Positions 16,539-28,541 of a DNA stretch of 64,000 nucleotides are shown piece by piece; the first letter of the stretch is position 1, and each line of letters begins with the position of its first letter. The DNA comes from Gemmatimonadota bacterium. Lineage in GTDB: Bacteria; Gemmatimonadota; Gemmatimonadetes; Gemmatimonadales; GWC2-71-9. The notes beneath the pieces are model-generated. The model did no database searches. It had not been told where the DNA came from and saw only the letters and a program-made list of their open reading frames with translations. A program made the position numbers and the translations under genes. The stretch covers positions 1 through 64,000 of the forward strand of contig VGVQ01000006.1 in the NCBI GenBank assembly GCA_016874005.1. The letters run 5' to 3'.

Positions 16539-16855
16539 GGAAACTCCTTCTCCCGAAAGTGCATCGCGCCGCCCACCGAAAGCGGGGAGCGGCGCGAGCG
16601 AAGTCACTCGAACTCGAGACGATACGCCTTGGGAAAGCTTCCCGACGCCGTCTCCAGCACGGGACCTACGCGATCACATGGCGACCGCTTGCCCAGCTCG
16701 AGTTCGAACGACGTTTATCACTAGACAATGGATCACCTCCTTACGAAAAAGGTGAGAAGGAACTGCCCCAGGGGCGTTTCCAAACTGACGAAGCCCGGTT
16801 CGGAAGACAAGGGGGCGGTCTTGGTGGCCGGCCGACCCAGGTCCTATCATTGATC
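16539..16855. other. 317-bp divergent intergenic region with a perfect long Shine-Dalgarno
   Basis: The region lies between the divergent antiporter and waaA genes. Plus-strand bases 16729-16743 equal the last 15 bases of bacterial 16S rRNA (TGGATCACCTCCTTA), so a minus-strand RNA would have a perfect 15-nt Shine-Dalgarno. Seven bases after its core, a TTG opens a 20-codon frame (16728 down to 16666). TCACCT (16733-16738) and AGGTGA (16750-16755) could pair and hide this site. GGGAA/TTCCC form a small hairpin near 16632-16644. I see no rRNA or tRNA gene here. Confidence 0.5.
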
Positions 16856-18172
16856 GTGCCTCAGCCCCCTGCCGCCTACCGCGTGCTCGCCGGCCTGGCC
16901 TTCCGGCTGCTCCCACTGGCGGGCTTGCTCTCGACCAAGCTCGCCGCCGGCGATCGGGAACGGCGCCGGGCGCTCGACCGGTGGCGGGCCTGGGCCCGCG
17001 ACCATCGCGATCCCGCCCGCCCGAGACTCTGGGTCCATGCCCCGTCGGTTGGCGAGGGGCTCCAAGCCAACGCGGTACTCGGGCTCCTCCGAAACCGCCA
17101 CCCCGAGTGGCAGATCGTCTACTCGTTCTTCAGCCCGTCGGCCCAACCGCTCGCCGCCCGGCAACCGGTTGATCACGCCGACTTCCTCCCTTACGACACC
17201 AAGACGACGATGGCCGCGTTGGTCGAAGCAATCGGGGCCCGCGCCCTGGTGTTCACGAAGCTCGACCTCTGGCCCTGCTTGGCCACCTCGGCGGCCGAAG
17301 CGGGAACCAGGGTGGGGATGATCGCCGGGACCGTGAGCCCGATCAGCGGCCGGCTCCACCCGTTGGCGCGATGGCTGGCCCACTCCGGCTACCAGGCCCT
17401 GGAGTTGGTCGGTGCCATCGACGCCCCAGACGCCGCCCGCCTCAAAACGTTAGGCGTTTCGCCGGCCGCGATCGAGATCACCGGTGACCCGCGGTTCGAC
17501 AGCGCCCTCCATCGGGCTCGCCTCGCGGTTCCAGCCGAGATCGCCGCCCTGACGGCCGCCGGGCCCCCGCTGGTCGCGGGCTCGACCTGGCCCGAGGACG
17601 AGCGGATCGTCCTCGAGGCGTTCGCCGCGGTCCGATCGGGCCACCCCGCCGCCCGGCTGGTTCTGGTCCCACACGAACCGACCGCCGATCACCTCGGCTC
17701 GATCGAGGCCGCGGCCGGCCGGCTCGGCCTCGCGGTCCGCCGCCTCTCTGGCCTCCAGCCAGGCGAGACCCCCGAGTGCCTGGTTGTCGACCGGACCGGG
17801 ATCTTGGCGAGCCTCTATCCTGGGGCCATGGCCGGGTTCGTCGGCGGCGGATTCGGTCATGCGGGGCTTCACTCCGTCCTCGAGCCGGCCGCGGCGGGGC
17901 TGCCGGTCGCCTTCGGTCCCCGGTGGCAATCGAGCCGCGAGGCGGGACTCCTGCTCGCCGCGAAGGCCGCGATCGCGCTGCCGACCGCCGATCGGGCCGC
18001 CGCGGCCTTGGCCGACCTCTGGCGCGGGTGGCTCGATCGCCCGGCGGATCGCCATGGGCAGGGTCGCCGCGCCCTCGCGGTGGTAGAAAACGAACTCGGC
18101 GCCGCCGACCGCAGCGCCGAGTTGATCGAGCGATTGATGGCCGTTCAGCGGCCGACGACCACCCCTTCGTAG
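16856..18172 (+). CDS. waaA: 3-deoxy-D-manno-octulosonic acid (Kdo) transferase
   Basis: A 438-residue GT30 glycosyltransferase of the inner membrane that adds Kdo from CMP-Kdo to the lipid A precursor. An N-terminal hydrophobic stretch is followed by the conserved block WVHAPSVGEGLQA, where the Glu of SVGE is the catalytic base, then by the LTKxDLWP-type segment (FTKLDLWPC) and the C-terminal GGGFGHAGLHSVLEPAAAGLPV nucleotide-binding region. GTG 16856 gives the expected length. Its presence indicates a lipopolysaccharide-containing outer membrane. The 3' end overlaps the convergent lipoprotein gene by 28 bp. Confidence 0.92.
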   Translation: MPQPPAAYRVLAGLAFRLLPLAGLLSTKLAAGDRERRRALDRWRAWARDHRDPARPRLWVHAPSVGEGLQANAVLGLLRNRHPEWQIVYSFFSPSAQPLAARQPVDHADFLPYDTKTTMAALVEAIGARALVFTKLDLWPCLATSAAEAGTRVGMIAGTVSPISGRLHPLARWLAHSGYQALELVGAIDAPDAARLKTLGVSPAAIEITGDPRFDSALHRARLAVPAEIAALTAAGPPLVAGSTWPEDERIVLEAFAAVRSGHPAARLVLVPHEPTADHLGSIEAAAGRLGLAVRRLSGLQPGETPECLVVDRTGILASLYPGAMAGFVGGGFGHAGLHSVLEPAAAGLPVAFGPRWQSSREAGLLLAAKAAIALPTADRAAAALADLWRGWLDRPADRHGQGRRALAVVENELGAADRSAELIERLMAVQRPTTTPS

Positions 18173-18513
18173 ATGACCGTCTTCGGGGCGATCAGTCCGA
18201 GGGTGAGCCCGGTGAAGAGCAGGTCGGTCCATCGGCTCTTGGTCCTGATCTTGAGCTGGGCGATCTCCTTGCCGCCAACCAGCTGATTGGCGAGGGCCCG
18301 GTCCAAGTTGGCCTTCTTGAGTTGGACCAAACCCCAGAGCCCGTGCACCGTGCTGGTCTTGACCGTGAACGCTTGGCCGGCCGGCGTTTCGCCGGCGGCG
18401 GTCGCCATCGTCACCGGCACGCCGACCGCGGTGGCGTCGAAGGATTGGGCGCAGCCCCCGAGCATCAAGACCGCGGCCGCTGCCACGATGGTCCACCGAC
18501 ATCGTCCGATCAC
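18145..18513 (-). CDS. Bor-like small lipoprotein
   Basis: A 122-residue lipoprotein: signal peptide with Leu-Gly-Gly-Cys lipobox at about residues 18-21. The C-terminal half (a basic stretch followed by LLFTGLTLGLIAPKTVIYEG) resembles in pattern the end of Bor-type lipoproteins, where a Gly/Leu hairpin precedes a Pro and a final strand; this is a weak similarity judged by eye. GTG 18513 has AGGAG about 9 bases upstream. It is preceded by 12 bp after the stop of the beta-barrel gene at 18526, so it is probably the last gene of the minus-strand run that includes the three barrels. Confidence 0.65.
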   Translation of the reverse strand: MIGRCRWTIVAAAAVLMLGGCAQSFDATAVGVPVTMATAAGETPAGQAFTVKTSTVHGLWGLVQLKKANLDRALANQLVGGKEIAQLKIRTKSRWTDLLFTGLTLGLIAPKTVIYEGVVVGR

Positions 18514-18525
18514 CCGAGGCGCTCC

Positions 18526-19191
18526 TTACCTGAACTGGTAGCTGATGCCGAGGCTGATGCCCGCGGCGCGTTCCGTCGCGCTGTCCCACCCCAGCCGATT
18601 GTCGTAACCAACTCTGATACCAAGCCCGTTGAGCAAGCCGAGATCGACTCCCGCGGACAGGGCCGGCTTCAGGCGACTTCCGGTGACCGGTTGCTCACCC
18701 CGATACTCGACCCGCGGCGCGAGCCAGGGTCTGATCGACAACACCACGGTGGGAATGGTGACCGAGGCGCCCAGCCCGAGGCTTCCCCGCCACGGTCGGG
18801 CCCCACCGCCCAACTCCCGCCAATAACCCGCCTGCCAGGAAATCCGAAACGGGACCAAGGGCCCGCCGATCATCGCCACGTCCGCGAGGACGCCCGCCGT
18901 CGTGGCGGTGCGGTCGGGACCGCTCGCGGGGTCGACTTCGGTGCGGCTGATGACCCCGAGCGCCGCGAGCGGTCCGACCCCCAGCCTCACCGTCCCCGCG
19001 AGTGCCCGACTGACGTCATCCCCCGCCGAGCGTTTGATCCGGCCTGCTCCGAAGTCGACCCCGATCGATACCCCCTGGCCGGGGCCAGGGCCGGCGACCG
19101 GAACCCCGGTCGCCTGCCCGGGCAGGCGGGAAACTAGACTCGTCCCGACGAGGGCGAAAGTCAGCCATCGGTAGCGCTGCGTCAGCATCAT
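18526..19191 (-). CDS. Predicted outer-membrane beta-barrel protein
   Basis: A 221-residue protein with a signal peptide (cleavage probably after Gly-Gln-Ala near residue 27) and alternating hydrophobic strands ending in Tyr-Gln-Phe-Arg, a typical barrel end with an aromatic penultimate residue. It shares the layout and phrases (GGPLVPFRISW, GLLNGLGIRVGYD) with the neighbouring gene at 19222, whose equivalents are GGPLVPVSLNF and GFLNGLGIDLAFD, so the two are paralogues. Function unknown; members of such families are small eight- to ten-strand barrels. Start ATG 19191 is followed at once by a second ATG. Confidence 0.75.
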   Translation of the reverse strand: MMLTQRYRWLTFALVGTSLVSRLPGQATGVPVAGPGPGQGVSIGVDFGAGRIKRSAGDDVSRALAGTVRLGVGPLAALGVISRTEVDPASGPDRTATTAGVLADVAMIGGPLVPFRISWQAGYWRELGGGARPWRGSLGLGASVTIPTVVLSIRPWLAPRVEYRGEQPVTGSRLKPALSAGVDLGLLNGLGIRVGYDNRLGWDSATERAAGISLGISYQFR

Positions 19192-19221
19192 GTGAAGGAC
19201 AGATCGACCGGCCGAGCGCCC

Positions 19222-19893
19222 CTATTTCAAGGAATAGCTGAGTCCCAAGCCGACCACGGTTGGCTTGGATCCAGTCCCTCCGGCAAAGACCCGGTCGAAG
19301 GCAAGGTCGATTCCGAGACCGTTCAAGAACCCGAAGGTGATGCCACCGCTCAAACCGAAGTCCGTTTCCGTGTCCGTCCCCACCGACGCGAAAGGCGTCG
19401 ACGTCCGCCGGATGTCGGCCCGCGGGGAGAGCCACGGCTTGACGGCGACCACGGGCTGCGGGAAAGTCCATGACAGGCCCAAACCGATCGGGACGTGCCA
19501 GCTCTTGAAGGTCGAGGCCCCACCACCGGCCAACGCCAAGGCCGGCTCCGAATAGGCCGCGCCGGCGTGGAAGTTGAGAGACACCGGAACGAGCGGGCCG
19601 CCGAGGACCCGGTAGGCGATCGCGGCCCCGCCGGAGAAGAAGGTCCCGTCATCGAGGGTCGACCCGGAGAGGGTGGAGGCGAACCCGGCGATGGCCAGTC
19701 GGCGGAATCCGTACCCCCCCTGGATGCCAACGGCGGTCCCGCTGCCGGCCCCGTCGTTGCCGACGCCGGCCATGACCCCGAACATGGCACCTCGGGTGAC
19801 ACCCCCGTTGACGACGGGAAGACCGGGCGCCTGGGCGGCCGCGCCGGTGGCGAGGGCCGCGAGGATGCCGACCGTTCCGAGGAAACCCTTCAT
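19222..19893 (-). CDS. Predicted outer-membrane beta-barrel protein (paralogue)
   Basis: A 223-residue barrel with a signal peptide ending after Ala-Ala-Ala-Gln near residue 21 and a C-terminus of Ser-Tyr-Ser-Leu-Lys. It is clearly related to the protein encoded at 18526-19191 and more loosely to that at 19913-20512. Gly-rich turns alternate with strands throughout. ATG 19893 is preferred over GTG 19899 because a GGGGGTG tract sits just upstream. Three adjacent related genes point to local duplication of an outer-membrane protein. Confidence 0.75.
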   Translation of the reverse strand: MKGFLGTVGILAALATGAAAQAPGLPVVNGGVTRGAMFGVMAGVGNDGAGSGTAVGIQGGYGFRRLAIAGFASTLSGSTLDDGTFFSGGAAIAYRVLGGPLVPVSLNFHAGAAYSEPALALAGGGASTFKSWHVPIGLGLSWTFPQPVVAVKPWLSPRADIRRTSTPFASVGTDTETDFGLSGGITFGFLNGLGIDLAFDRVFAGGTGSKPTVVGLGLSYSLK

Positions 19894-19912
19894 GAGCACC
19901 CCCGAAGATCCC

Positions 19913-20512
19913 TCATCGCAGGATCGAGAACCCGATGCTGACTCCCTCGGCGTCGCCTAACGCGCCCGCCACTCGGAGCTCGAACCGCCGGTTGAAGCGC
20001 ACGTCGACCCCGAGCCCGAGCCGGAAGTCGAGACCGCTCGGGGCGTCGCCGAACACCGGCGCGAGAATGGGATGCAGGTAGGGCACGAACTGGACGCTGC
20101 TGTCTTCGAGTTCGACCAGGCGCCCCAAGGAAATCCCGATCGGCACCGAGGCCACGGAGGCGCCGTTGCCGAACTGCCCGCCCAGCCCGACCGTCAGGGC
20201 GCCGTCGAGCGGGAAGTCGAGGCTGTGATCCACGATCCGAGTTCGGAAATCGACCCCCGCCAAGAATATCGTCTCGGCGCCGTCGGCGTCCGCAAACCCG
20301 GCCCGGAACCCGAAGTCGTACCGTTTGTTGGCGAACCGGTAGAAGCCTTCCAAGGCGAAACCCTGCCCGGGATCGGACACCTGGGCGCCGAACTCGACGC
20401 GGTTGAAGGGACGATACGGGGCGAGAAAGGTCGGTGTGCCGGTCGATTGGGCTGCCAGATCGAGCCCGGCGGCGGCGGTCATGACCGCCGCGACCACGAT
20501 TCCACGTACCAC
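19913..20512 (-). CDS. Predicted outer-membrane beta-barrel protein
   Basis: A 199-residue protein with a signal peptide (cleavage after Ala-Ala-Gln near residue 21) and strands of alternating polarity ending in Gly-Phe-Ser-Ile-Leu-Arg. The sequence has the GVDVRFNRRFELRVAG phrase typical of small outer-membrane barrels. GTG 20512 has GAGGAG 8 bases upstream. It begins 35 bp after atpC with no terminator visible between, so it may be transcribed from the ATP synthase promoter. Function unknown. Confidence 0.75.
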   Translation of the reverse strand: MVRGIVVAAVMTAAAGLDLAAQSTGTPTFLAPYRPFNRVEFGAQVSDPGQGFALEGFYRFANKRYDFGFRAGFADADGAETIFLAGVDFRTRIVDHSLDFPLDGALTVGLGGQFGNGASVASVPIGISLGRLVELEDSSVQFVPYLHPILAPVFGDAPSGLDFRLGLGVDVRFNRRFELRVAGALGDAEGVSIGFSILR

Positions 20513-20547
20513 GAAGCAGTCTCCTCGAGTAGGGGCCGCGCCGGCCG

Positions 20548-23121
<2,574 letters not shown>

Positions 23122-23124
23122 CGA

Positions 23125-24699
<1,575 letters not shown>

Positions 24700-24744
24700 G
24701 GGTCCCTGCGCCTGAGATGTTAGGAGGCTATCGGCGGTTCCAAG

Positions 24745-24780
24745 CTTGTGAAAAATATCACAAGGAACACAGTAAGGCAA
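24745..24780 (-). promoter_or_regulatory. atpA promoter with an overlapping CRP/FNR-type palindrome
   Basis: On the minus strand TTGCCT (24780-24775) and TATTTT (24757-24752) are separated by 17 bp. A perfect inverted repeat CTTGTGA-N6-TCACAAG covers 24745-24764. Its core TGTGA-N6-TCACA equals the CRP consensus and resembles FNR sites. The palindrome overlaps the -10, so a bound protein would be expected to repress rather than activate. It also lies 47 bp after the AraC-type gene but has no following T-run, so I read it as an operator rather than a terminator. Confidence 0.55.
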
Positions 24781-24810
24781 GCTCACGATTCGACATCGGG
24801 CCCTTCCGGT

Positions 24811-25581
24811 CTACCCGCGGCTCCGGGTCCCTTGGCCGGCGAACCGACGAGTCAATTCCCCGGCGGATGACCGCCTGAAGTCGCGGAACGGGAGCCGGGT
24901 AACCCGCCGGACCACATTGCGCAGGTGGCTCGGCCCGGCGTAGCCCAGCAACGACACCACCCGTCCCAAGGAGTATCCTGGACTGCTGACCAGGTCGCGC
25001 GTCGCGAGCACCTGGAGCAGGTCGATCACCCGTTTGAGATTGGGCGCTCCGCCGGCCCCGAACTGCCGGGAGAGGTGCTCGCGGCTCACCCCCAGCGACC
25101 GGGCCACCGCCTTGGTCGAGGGCGGCGGGCCTAACCGACCGAGGAGGGTGTCGAAGGTGGCCCGTTGCACCGGCTCGGAGAGCCGGAGCAGTCGGGGTAG
25201 CTCCTTGAGATCTCGCCGGCGGCGGGCCAAATAGCCGGACTGGGTCACCGTTTCGCCGAGCACCGGGTCGTCGAGACCCTCGACCAGGAAGCCCGAGACC
25301 CCGGCGGCGGAGAGCTCGCGAATCGCATCGCCATGGTCCGGCTTGAGAGGGCCGTAAACCACGATCGGTAAGAACGGGTAGTTCCCGCGGAGCCTGGCGA
25401 GGTCGAAACCGCGCGCGTGTTTGAAGCCGATGACCGCGATGTCGACGAGATTCGTCTCCAGCAAGCGGCCGAAGACCTCGGGGCTCCGGCAACCGCGCAC
25501 CGGGACATGGCTCTTCGGCACCGCCCGGCGGAGGGCCACCGTCGCGGCGGTGGTGTCGAGCAAAGCCGCGACCACGGTCAC
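24811..25581 (-). CDS. AraC-type regulator with receiver-like N-terminus
   Basis: A 256-residue protein. The C-terminal third holds two helix-turn-helix units of AraC type: TKAVARSLGVSREHLSRQF and, later, VVSLLGYAGPSHLRNVVRR with the typical aromatic/Pro-Phe ending. The N-terminal 120 residues have an alternating beta/alpha layout (VDIAVIGF, FLPIVVYG, GVSGFLVEG) like a degenerate receiver domain without an obvious acidic triad, so phosphorylation is doubtful. GTG 25581 overlaps the Nudix gene stop by 4 bp. Target unknown; the atpA promoter lies directly downstream. Confidence 0.75.
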   Translation of the reverse strand: MTVVAALLDTTAATVALRRAVPKSHVPVRGCRSPEVFGRLLETNLVDIAVIGFKHARGFDLARLRGNYPFLPIVVYGPLKPDHGDAIRELSAAGVSGFLVEGLDDPVLGETVTQSGYLARRRRDLKELPRLLRLSEPVQRATFDTLLGRLGPPPSTKAVARSLGVSREHLSRQFGAGGAPNLKRVIDLLQVLATRDLVSSPGYSLGRVVSLLGYAGPSHLRNVVRRVTRLPFRDFRRSSAGELTRRFAGQGTRSRG

Positions 25582-26051
25582 GGCGGGGGCAGCTCGAGCA
25601 GGGTCATCGCGCGACGGAGCACCCCTCGGGCGTTTTCATACCCCAGTTGGCCCAGGGCATCCTCGAACGCGAACCAGCGGCACTCGGTAATGCCCTCGTC
25701 GCGCTGAGGAACCGGATCGCCGGCCTGCGATTCGAACAGAAAGAAGTGGCAATACTTGTGGATCAACTTGCCGCGGAGCCGGAAATACCAGTCGATGGTC
25801 TCGATCGGTCCGCGAAGGTCGAGGGCGTCGAGGCCGGTCTCCTCGGTGGTTTCCCGGGCCGCGGCCGCCGCGGCGCTTTCGCCGGATTCGAGATGTCCCT
25901 TGGGAAAACCCCAATGGCCATAGCTGTCGCGGATCAAGAGGTAGCCTAACGGCAGTGCGGAGGTCCGCCGATAGACCACGCCCCCGGCGCTGACCTCGCG
26001 TTTGGCGCCACGTTTCCTGCCGCCGGGGCCGTTGGAGCGACTGGTGGGCAC
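25578..26051 (-). CDS. Nudix hydrolase
   Basis: A 157-residue hydrolase. The complete Nudix box Gx5Ex7REUxEExGU spans residues 52-74 (Gly52, Glu58, Arg66, Glu67, Glu70, Glu71, Gly73). A basic N-terminal tail of about 18 residues precedes the first strand. The family cleaves nucleoside diphosphates linked to another moiety; WGFPKGHLESGE and the region around it resemble diadenosine polyphosphate hydrolases, but the substrate cannot be fixed from sequence. It lies 5 bp after mlaD and overlaps the AraC-type gene. Confidence 0.88.
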   Translation of the reverse strand: MPTSRSNGPGGRKRGAKREVSAGGVVYRRTSALPLGYLLIRDSYGHWGFPKGHLESGESAAAAAARETTEETGLDALDLRGPIETIDWYFRLRGKLIHKYCHFFLFESQAGDPVPQRDEGITECRWFAFEDALGQLGYENARGVLRRAMTLLELPPP

Positions 26052-26056
26052 GCGGC

Positions 26057-27064
26057 CTAGAAGACGGAGAATCGGAAGTAGCGGCGCGGGTTCGCCTGGA
26101 TATCGGCGAGGAGCTGCCGCATCTGGCCGATCACCTTGGTCGTCTCGAGGTACAAAGTCGAGTCCCGGGCCAGCAAGCCGAGGCTGCCCTGGCCCGATCG
26201 GACTTTGGTGAGGAGCGTGTCGGTGGTTTCGAGCACTCGCACCAGGGTCTGTTGGTGCTGCTTGATCGTCGCCAGCAGCTCCTTGGCGTCCCGAGAGGCG
26301 GCTTGCAGATCGGCCGTGGTGGCCTGGGCCGAGTTCATGATCGACGTCACCTGGCCGTCCTTGGTGGCGCTATCCACTCGCCCGAGCAGGGTGTTGACTC
26401 GTTGCGATGCCAGGCCCACCTCGTCCGAGGTGCTCGCGAGATTCCGGGCGACTTGGTTGAACGGGCCGGTCTGGTTCCGAGCGAACTCGGCGAGCCGGTC
26501 GGCGGCCTCGCGGAGATCGCGGAGGCTCCGGCGGACGTCCTGAATGGCGGCCGAATCGAGCGCTCCGGACACCCGATTGGTGATCAGGCCGATATCGCCG
26601 GCGATCCGACTGGCCTGTTGGGTCAACTGGCCGATGTCCGGCAGGGTGGCCCCGGGCCACTGGTCGCCGCCGGGTGCCTTGGCCTCGCTCAGGCGAAGCC
26701 GAAGCTCAGGATCCTGGGGCGCATCGGGCAGCCCGACCACGGTCACCTGCCATTCGCCGAACAAGCTCCCCGAGGCCGCGATGGCCACCGGGCTTGCCGG
26801 AAGGTCGACGTCGAGACGGATCTTGAGATCCGCTTCGACCCAGTCCTGCTCGGCCAGTCGGATGGCGTCGACCCGACCCACTCGAACCCCACGGAGCGTG
26901 ACCGGGGCGCCGACGTTGAGCCCGCCGATCTCCCGGAACCGGGCGGTGTGCACCACGTCCCGGTTCCCGATGTCGGTTTCGGAGAGCCAAATGGCGCCCG
27001 CGACCACCAGCACGAACGCGGCGATCACGGCCAGTCCCACCAGGAACTCGTTCCGACGTTTCAT
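26057..27064 (-). CDS. mlaD: MCE-domain protein, MlaD-like
   Basis: A 335-residue periplasmic substrate-binding component of a phospholipid (Mla-type) transporter. One N-terminal membrane helix (about residues 8-28) is followed by the MCE domain (VHTARFREIGGLNVGAPV, ending near SLFGEWQVTVVGLP) and then a long helical region (about 150-300) of the sort that forms a tunnel or coiled coil in longer MCE proteins. It overlaps mlaF by 4 bp. The long helical tail makes it bigger than E. coli MlaD (183 residues). Confidence 0.9.
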   Translation of the reverse strand: MKRRNEFLVGLAVIAAFVLVVAGAIWLSETDIGNRDVVHTARFREIGGLNVGAPVTLRGVRVGRVDAIRLAEQDWVEADLKIRLDVDLPASPVAIAASGSLFGEWQVTVVGLPDAPQDPELRLRLSEAKAPGGDQWPGATLPDIGQLTQQASRIAGDIGLITNRVSGALDSAAIQDVRRSLRDLREAADRLAEFARNQTGPFNQVARNLASTSDEVGLASQRVNTLLGRVDSATKDGQVTSIMNSAQATTADLQAASRDAKELLATIKQHQQTLVRVLETTDTLLTKVRSGQGSLGLLARDSTLYLETTKVIGQMRQLLADIQANPRRYFRFSVF

Positions 27065-27783
27065 GGCCTTCCTTCGATGAACTGGCGCACCAACGGGTCG
27101 CTGGTATGGCGCACCTCGTCGACGGTACCGACCGAGTGGACCCGACCCTGATACAGCATCGCGATCCGATCGCCGACCGCGAAGGCACTCCGCATGTCGT
27201 GGGTGACGACCACGCCCGTCACCCCAAGATCGCGCTTGGTCCGGACCATGAGTTCGTCGATGACCGCCGCGGTCACCGGGTCGAGGCCGGTCGTGGGTTC
27301 GTCGTACAAAATGTAGCGAGGCTCCATCGCGATCGCCCGGGCGATCCCCACCCGCTTGCGCATCCCGCCGGAAAGCTCGCTCGGGAACCGGGGGCCGCTG
27401 TCGGCCAGGCCGACCCGGTCGAGGCTCGATCGTACTCGCCGTTCGACCTCGCCTTCGCCGAGGCCCCGTTGCCGGAGCCCCAGGGCGATGTTGTCGAACA
27501 CCGAGAGTGAATCGAACAGCGCGGCGAACTGAAAAACGTAGCCGATCGAGGCGCGCAGTCGCTCCAGATCGTCGCGAGACAGCTCGTGGACGACCCGACC
27601 GTCGACCTCGACGTGTCCGGCGTCAGGTTCGAGCAACCCGACGATGTGCTTCAAGGCCACGCTCTTTCCGGTGCCCGAATAGCCGAGCAAGACGGTGGTC
27701 TGCCCGTCGGGGATATCGAGGGTGAACCCGTCGAGCACCTTTTTGGCGCCGAACGCCTTGACGACCTCGCGGAAGCGGATCAC
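27061..27783 (-). CDS. mlaF: ABC transporter ATPase, MlaF-like
   Basis: A 240-residue ATPase of the phospholipid transporter. Walker A GYSGTGKS is at 34-41, the signature LSGGM at 137-141 and Walker B ILYDEP at about 158-163; a switch His follows in VVTHD. GTG 27783 overlaps the mlaE stop by 4 bp (GTGA) and is the only start that leaves an intact first strand. It powers lipid transport through MlaE and MlaD between the membranes. Confidence 0.93.
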   Translation of the reverse strand: MIRFREVVKAFGAKKVLDGFTLDIPDGQTTVLLGYSGTGKSVALKHIVGLLEPDAGHVEVDGRVVHELSRDDLERLRASIGYVFQFAALFDSLSVFDNIALGLRQRGLGEGEVERRVRSSLDRVGLADSGPRFPSELSGGMRKRVGIARAIAMEPRYILYDEPTTGLDPVTAAVIDELMVRTKRDLGVTGVVVTHDMRSAFAVGDRIAMLYQGRVHSVGTVDEVRHTSDPLVRQFIEGRP

Positions 27784-28541
27784 AGCAGGACCAGCGCCCA
27801 GAACGCATCGAGCACCAGGATCGCCTGACATCCGAACACCACGGCGCGGGTGGTCGACCGGCCGACGCCCTCCGCCCCGCCCTGGGTCCGCAACCCGGTT
27901 AGCGCCCCCATCAGCGCGATCGCGCCGCCGAAGCTGGCGCTCTTGAGCAGGCCGAACCAGATGTCCTTGAAGGCATAGAACTGGCGCACGCCCTTGAAGA
28001 ACTCGGCGGTCGACAGATCGAGCAGGCTGGTGGCGGTGAGCCAGCCGGAGACCACCCCGACCGCCACGGCCATCGCCGTGACCACCGGGAACATCAGCGT
28101 GGCCGCGAGGACCCGGGGCACCACCAGATAAGCGTGGACGTCGACCGCCAGGGTCTCGAGCGCGTCGACCTGCTCGGTCACCTTCATGGTCCCGAGTTCG
28201 GCCGCGATGTTGGCGCCGACCCGGCCGGCGAGCGCCATCCCGGTGAGGACCGGCCCGAGTTCCATCATGATCGTCTTGGCCACCAGGGCGCCCACGAAAT
28301 ACAGCGGGACCGCCCCGGTGAAGATGTAGGAAGCCAGCAGCGCGAGGACGATCCCGGTGAAGACCGCCAGGAACAGCGCGATCGGGATCGAGTCGACCCC
28401 GAGTCGGCGCATCTGGGGAATCAGGAGCGGAAGCCAGGTCTTCGGGAGCCGGAGCGCTCGGGACGCGTCGGCGGCCCACCGCCCCGTCCGTCGGATGAAG
28501 CCAAGCTGGGCGACGCCGAGCAGGTTGAGGCGATCGGTCAC
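27780..28541 (-). CDS. mlaE: ABC transporter permease, MlaE-like
   Basis: A 253-residue inner-membrane permease with an N-terminal amphipathic segment and five membrane helices. The conserved MlaE stretch ELGPVLTGMALAGRVGANIA and the following ELGTMKVTEQVDALE are present. GTG 28541 overlaps the stop of the sigma factor gene. With MlaF and MlaD it forms the core transporter; MlaA, MlaB and MlaC genes are not in the window. Confidence 0.93.
   Translation of the reverse strand: MTDRLNLLGVAQLGFIRRTGRWAADASRALRLPKTWLPLLIPQMRRLGVDSIPIALFLAVFTGIVLALLASYIFTGAVPLYFVGALVAKTIMMELGPVLTGMALAGRVGANIAAELGTMKVTEQVDALETLAVDVHAYLVVPRVLAATLMFPVVTAMAVAVGVVSGWLTATSLLDLSTAEFFKGVRQFYAFKDIWFGLLKSASFGGAIALMGALTGLRTQGGAEGVGRSTTRAVVFGCQAILVLDAFWALVLL

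Noticed and set aside
16600-16690. Degenerate tRNA in the gap before waaA
   Set aside because: A GTTCGA-like T-loop occurs on the minus strand, but no acceptor, D or anticodon stem can be folded.
16729-16743. Remnant of a 16S rRNA gene
   Set aside because: Only 15 bases match the 16S 3' end; the bases on either side do not resemble helix 45 or a spacer, so an rRNA copy is not supported.
24745-24764. Terminator of the AraC-type gene
   Set aside because: The 7-bp stem is short, AT-rich inside and lacks a T-run; overlap with a promoter -10 and a match to the CRP core favour an operator.
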